In this document: in pieces, positions 60,759 through 64,000 of the stretch
Layout of the letters: every line of letters starts with the position of its first letter
Position numbering within the stretch: the first letter of the stretch is position 1
DNA from: an uncultured Aquimarina sp.
GTDB lineage: Bacteria; Bacteroidota; Bacteroidia; Flavobacteriales; Flavobacteriaceae
Length of the DNA: 64,000 bases
Reading direction: 5' to 3'
Assembly (NCBI GenBank): GCA_947496705.1
Contig: CANMDW010000003.1
Span: 405,622-469,621 of the forward strand
Notes under the pieces: model-generated
Seen by the model: only the letters and a program-made list of their open reading frames with translations
Told to the model about the DNA's origin: nothing
Database searches by the model: none
Program-made: the position numbers and the translations under genes

Positions 60759-61703
60759 TTATTTGTCATCAAAGATCCTTACATAACGTTCTTCTAAAAT
60801 GGCTAGGTAATCCAATTGCATCTTTTCAGATAAAAATGAGTTTTTGATCCAGGTAACGGCTATTGACCCATGTTGTTTAAAGCGCCTAAATACGCCTTCA
60901 ACTTGCTTTGGGGTCAATCCCAGACCCTGCCCAAATTCTTTAAAATGAGTTTGTGTAAATTTCTTCTTTTTGCCCGCAATGGTCAATGCTAATTCTTCGG
61001 TATCTTCGGGGTTAACAATCGCTACATTTAATAAATCATAGGCAGGAGCCAACGACCATCCCGAGTTAGTTTGTATCATTGAAAAATTCTTTAGATGCAT
61101 ATCATTATTACCTGTTAAAAAAGAAAACAGCGTCATTTCAAAAAAGAATAATTTATCTAATACGGTGTTACTGGCATAAAGATCCAGGGCTTTTCCAATA
61201 CGCTCCATAGAACTCTTATATTTATCAAAAGCTTCTGTAATTTGAAACATATCTAGCATATGTATTTTTGTCCCATCTAATGTTCTATCAATACGTTTTG
61301 TCATGTATGATAATTCCCCCGATTGTAAACGAATTAAAGTTGAAGGCACAGTATTAATACCAAATGCTTCGGCTATTCGCATGGTTACATGTTCATTCTC
61401 TGGCATCTCGGGATAATTATTATTAGGAGGTTTAAAAATATAAGCTCCTCCCAATGCTCCAACTACAGTAAGTCGGCTATCATTATGATCTCCAAGTTCA
61501 TTCACTAAGGACATTGAGAGTTTTGCTTGTACTCCTGGTACCGATATACTTCGTTCTACCACATTCTTAGCCAGCAATGACATTTGATCTAATGTATAGT
61601 CGAGCTTAGGAGCTTTTTTAGTTCCGAAAAAAGTTGCTGCACAATGTGTATGAAAATCATTAGCGTCCTTCAATTCCTGATAACAATACAAACACTTATT
61701 CAT
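60759..61703 (-). CDS. HipT-like serine/threonine kinase toxin
   Basis: This 314-residue kinase is the C-terminal module of HipA without its N-subdomain 1. It starts with CLYCYQELKDANDFHTHC, a possible zinc knuckle. The glycine-rich region RSISVPGVQAKLS contains an S-I-S motif as in HipT proteins that autophosphorylate there. The catalytic loop is GNNDMHLKNFSM, and the metal-site motif is APAYDLLNV. The order hipB-hipS-hipT with small overlaps fits tripartite HipBST systems. The target, such as a tRNA ligase, is unknown. Confidence 0.82.
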   Translation of the reverse strand: MNKCLYCYQELKDANDFHTHCAATFFGTKKAPKLDYTLDQMSLLAKNVVERSISVPGVQAKLSMSLVNELGDHNDSRLTVVGALGGAYIFKPPNNNYPEMPENEHVTMRIAEAFGINTVPSTLIRLQSGELSYMTKRIDRTLDGTKIHMLDMFQITEAFDKYKSSMERIGKALDLYASNTVLDKLFFFEMTLFSFLTGNNDMHLKNFSMIQTNSGWSLAPAYDLLNVAIVNPEDTEELALTIAGKKKKFTQTHFKEFGQGLGLTPKQVEGVFRRFKQHGSIAVTWIKNSFLSEKMQLDYLAILEERYVRIFDDK

Positions 61704-62031
61704 CTTCTTCTATAGTAATAGGGTGTACACTTACTGCTCCAATACAGTTTTGACAGCAAGCCAACAAGAGTCCCATCCTATCATTTTTGTTGATCTTCCA
61801 GTTCCTGGAAGCAATATCCAACAACCATCCTTCTGGAATTAAACCCTCAAAGAGTGGAAACAGTCTTCTTTCACGATATGCTTCTTTTCTCACTGGCATC
61901 GTAAAAGTTATAAATTGGGCTGGATATTTTTTTATATACTCATGATTGTATTGAAAAACGTATTCTCCCTCGTCGGATTCTATCAATACACCTGCCAGGA
62001 TATCCTTATATAATATATTAGCTTTCCTCAT
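61696..62031 (-). CDS. HipS-like small protein (HipA N-terminal subdomain)
   Basis: This 111-residue protein matches the HipA N-subdomain 1: YVFQYNHEYIKKYPAQFITFTMPVRKEAYRERRLFPLFEGLIPEGWLLDIASRNWKI, ending CIGAVSVHPI. In HipBST systems the small HipS protein inhibits the kinase, unlike classical HipBA where HipB alone counters HipA. It overlaps hipT by 8 bases and hipB by 14 bases, so the three are translationally linked. Confidence 0.8.
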   Translation of the reverse strand: MRKANILYKDILAGVLIESDEGEYVFQYNHEYIKKYPAQFITFTMPVRKEAYRERRLFPLFEGLIPEGWLLDIASRNWKINKNDRMGLLLACCQNCIGAVSVHPITIEEDE

Positions 62032-62245
62032 TTAGACTTGTTTTTTGTAATGTTGAACTTGCAACCGGAGCCAACTCATGGCCAAACATTCTCAAAATGA
62101 GATTTACTTTATCCATATTCAAATTGGTTTTACCTTGTTCAATTTTTCTAAGAACCGTTAACGCCACACCCGCTCGCTCTGCAAACTCTTCTTGAGTGAG
62201 TCGTACAGCTTTTCTTCGTTCTTTGACAAATGTTGCTAAACTCAT
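62018..62245 (-). CDS. HipB-like Xre-family repressor
   Basis: This 75-residue DNA-binding protein has a lambda-Cro type helix-turn-helix: VKERRKAVRLTQEEFAERAGVALTVLRKIEQGKTNLNMDKVNLILRMFG. The tail (ELAPVASSTLQKTSLNEES) is short. By analogy with HipB it represses its own operon, and a repeated TTATATG motif is present just upstream. The stop lies within the HipS-like gene. Confidence 0.85.
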   Translation of the reverse strand: MSLATFVKERRKAVRLTQEEFAERAGVALTVLRKIEQGKTNLNMDKVNLILRMFGHELAPVASSTLQKTSLNEES

Positions 62246-62247
62246 AA

Positions 62248-62340
62248 TTATATGCTTTTAAATATAATTTAAAACAAATGTACTAAATTATATGTAATAA
62301 CATATAAAAACTGTTTTTAACTTACTTTTATATGCTTTTA
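62248..62340. promoter_or_regulatory. Repeated TTATATG motifs upstream of hipB (operator candidate)
   Basis: A 13-base direct repeat TTATATGCTTTTA occurs at 62248-62260 and 62328-62340, exactly 80 bases apart. Between them, TTATATG (62288-62294) and CATATAA (62301-62307) form a 7-bp inverted repeat with a 6-base spacer. All three start with the same TTATATG heptamer. This array in the 154-base hipB/AraC spacer looks like a repressor binding region. Confidence 0.6.
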
Positions 62341-62399
62341 GAACGAAAATCAGTCTTCTTTGAGTTCAGTAAAAAAATTCAAAGTTGAAGCTAAAGCTG

Positions 62400-63413
62400 T
62401 CAAACTACACCAAATTGATTTCTATACTGCGAAGGAGTGAGTCGGGTTTCGGCTTTAAACGCTAAATTAAAGGAGGTTACATTACCAAAACCGCAGTCAT
62501 AGGCCACCGTGGCGATCTTTTCATCGACATAATCGGGAGCAACCAATAATCGTTTGGCTTTTTCTATGCGGTAATGATTTACAAATTCTGAGAAGTTCTT
62601 GTGTTCGTGCTCATTAATAGCTTGTGATAGTTCTCGAGAGGTTATCGAGAGTCGTTCTGCTATCATATGTAAGGAAACATTATTCTCGAGATATGTTTCT
62701 TCTTTTTCAAATAGAGATCTAATCTCCTGAAGCACTTTTTTGGCTGCAGCTCTATTCATATTTGAATTACCATACTTTTCTAAAGCAAAAACGTGCCGCT
62801 TTAACAAGAGAAAAGAAAATATATATATTAAAAAGGAAAAGGAAATAGCGCCTAGAATATAAAATGGAATCCATCTCATAAAAATACCTACATATAACCC
62901 CCAAATCACACCAACGCCAATCACAATATTTCGATACCATTTTAAAAGTTGCGGGCTTGCATCATTCCTGATTTTTGAGATTTCCCTCCAGCAGATTGCC
63001 AGATATACCCCTAAATGCGTAAAAACCAAGGTATAAGACAGGTATGAAGCAAAATCCCCCCTGTTAGGAATAACAGGACTACACAAAACAAATATTGCAA
63101 AGGGAAGTAGATGAACATACTTGCGCCTGGAAAATATGGTTTGTTTATCGAAAAGAGCTTTGCCATAAAACCAAAGAAAAGGGCCTACAGAAAGTATGCT
63201 GGAAATAGCTAAATTTCTTAGCGTGGGATCAACTTCAACGTAATTGTGAAAAACAGATTTACCGATCCTGATCGTTAATCCCAGCAATACAAAAGCCAAA
63301 AATGTATTCGCTCTTTTATTTCCTCTTTTTAAAGTAAAAAGATAAAAACATAAGAAAAGAGCCTGGATAATACCCAAACAACTCAGTACCAAAATAAAAC
63401 CTTGTTGAAACAT
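62400..63413 (-). CDS. AraC-family regulator with seven-helix membrane N-terminus
   Basis: This 337-residue protein has six or seven membrane helices in residues 1-210 (VLSCLGIIQALFLCFYLFTL; FLAFVLLGLTIRIG; LVFTHLGVYLAICW). An AraC-type HTH follows at about 240-337 (LHMIAERLSITSRELSQAINEHEHKNFSEFVNHYRIEKAKRLL, then IATVAYDCGFGNVTSFNLAFKAETRLTPSQYR). It is one of the membrane-anchored AraC regulators common in Bacteroidota. It diverges from the BNR protein at 63570 and might regulate it; that is an inference. Confidence 0.82.
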   Translation of the reverse strand: MFQQGFILVLSCLGIIQALFLCFYLFTLKRGNKRANTFLAFVLLGLTIRIGKSVFHNYVEVDPTLRNLAISSILSVGPFLWFYGKALFDKQTIFSRRKYVHLLPFAIFVLCSPVIPNRGDFASYLSYTLVFTHLGVYLAICWREISKIRNDASPQLLKWYRNIVIGVGVIWGLYVGIFMRWIPFYILGAISFSFLIYIFSFLLLKRHVFALEKYGNSNMNRAAAKKVLQEIRSLFEKEETYLENNVSLHMIAERLSITSRELSQAINEHEHKNFSEFVNHYRIEKAKRLLVAPDYVDEKIATVAYDCGFGNVTSFNLAFKAETRLTPSQYRNQFGVV

Positions 63414-63569
63414 GTTTCAAAAATAGTAATGTTCATAAACATGCCAAGGTTAAAATTACGTGAAAATCTTTTGAAATTATTTTTAATTCCTGACTTTAGT
63501 GCACCATCAAATCATTTTTTTGAACTTTTCTCAAAAATGTTGAGGTTTTTCAAACTAAAATTCAATCAA

Positions 63570-64000
63570 ATGTATACACAATTCATCAAAACTATCTTTC
63601 TGATTATAGGTCTCTTCGCAAGCATATTTACGGTCAATTCTCAAACTTACAACCAAGAGCTTTATGACGCTGTCGAATACCGATTGGTCGGGCCGTATAG
63701 AGGTGGGCGTAGTGCTGCCGTTACCGGGGTCCCCGGAAAACCCAATTTGTTCTACTTTGGAGCTACCGGTGGTGGTGTTTGGAAAACAACCGATGGTGGC
63801 CGTACCTGGGAGAATATCTCTGATGGGTTTTTTGGCGGTTCTATCGGTTCGATTTCAGTATCCAAAAGCGATCCCAATGTGATCTATGTGGGTGGTGGAG
63901 AAAAAACCCTGCGCGGTAATGTCTCTTCGGGATACGGGGTATGGAAAAGTGTTGATGCCGGAAAAACCTGGGTACAATCGGGATTACCCAAAAGCAGGCA
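63570..64000 (+). CDS. BNR/VPS10-type beta-propeller secreted protein, 5' part
   Basis: The frame begins with ATG 63570 and runs open to the window end (143 codons seen). It starts with a signal peptide MYTQFIKTIFLIIGLFASIF ending around NSQT. The product then shows LVGPYRGGRSAAVTGVPGKPNLFYFGATGGG and VWKTTDGGRTWENISDG, and then VWKSVDAGKTWVQSG. The repeated TTDGGRTW-type Asp boxes mark a sortilin/VPS10-like propeller typical of large secreted glycoside-related proteins. The remaining sequence is outside the window. Confidence 0.8.
   Translation, partial: MYTQFIKTIFLIIGLFASIFTVNSQTYNQELYDAVEYRLVGPYRGGRSAAVTGVPGKPNLFYFGATGGGVWKTTDGGRTWENISDGFFGGSIGSISVSKSDPNVIYVGGGEKTLRGNVSSGYGVWKSVDAGKTWVQSGLPKSR

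Noticed and set aside
1..64000. Possibility that the permease array lies in a prophage or integrative element.
   Set aside because: No integrase, phage structural, conjugation or att-like direct repeats were seen around 10-46 kb; ordinary housekeeping haem genes flank the block.

Overview
The window looks like the chromosome of a member of the Bacteroidota, most likely a Flavobacteriaceae species. It is AT-rich, genes usually lack a clear Shine-Dalgarno, and outer-membrane and secreted proteins carry short N-terminal signal peptides. Typical family members are present: large FtsX/MacB-type permeases ending in NPxxSLRTE, a carboxypeptidase-like regulatory domain protein, a head-GIN protein, an ABC-permease/M1 peptidase fusion, and a compact haem operon. 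No rRNA, tRNA, insertion sequence, prophage or CRISPR array was seen.

Layout. 1-1732: end of a molybdate uptake operon (TOBE protein, modB, modC). 1923-4431: a lone SLATT-type two-TM protein, a structured non-coding RNA candidate with a strong terminator, a cyclase-family hydrolase and two hypothetical genes. 4475-9933 (minus): exonuclease, serine hydrolase, ogt, CNNM/CBS transporter, cytochrome c, TerB-like protein and hemB. 10193-16401 (plus): ABC ATPase, a 1200-aa ABC permease/M1 aminopeptidase fusion, and a CarboxypepD_reg protein.

16495-45365 is the most striking part. A 26-kb minus-strand array runs from a TolC-like protein through a membrane-fusion protein, an ATPase, a head-GIN protein, five FtsX permeases, an S41 peptidase and three more FtsX permeases to a second ATPase. 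It is transcribed away from a divergent sigma54-type response regulator and histidine kinase. The divergent spacer holds two near-identical 17-bp pseudo-palindromes 22 bp apart. About 100 bp closer to tolC lies a -24/-12-like element. Together these suggest a two-component, sigma54-driven envelope-stress or efflux regulon with eight duplicated permeases.

46614-56191 is the haem biosynthesis block: hemA-hemC-hemD-hemE, a DUF6973-like gene, two EI24-like membrane genes and hemF on the minus strand, with an AraC regulator and hemH diverging. hemB lies 37 kb away, beyond the permease array. The distal part holds a cyanophycinase-like lipoprotein, a MATE exporter, an NTF2-like protein, a PQQ-type sugar dehydrogenase, a tripartite HipB/HipS/HipT-like toxin-antitoxin operon with a repeated operator motif, an AraC regulator with a membrane N-terminus, and the start of a BNR/VPS10-type secreted protein.

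A family of intergenic palindromes (AGACC...GGTCT) recurs seven times. Four copies separate genes of the permease array and one encodes the C-terminus of HemD.
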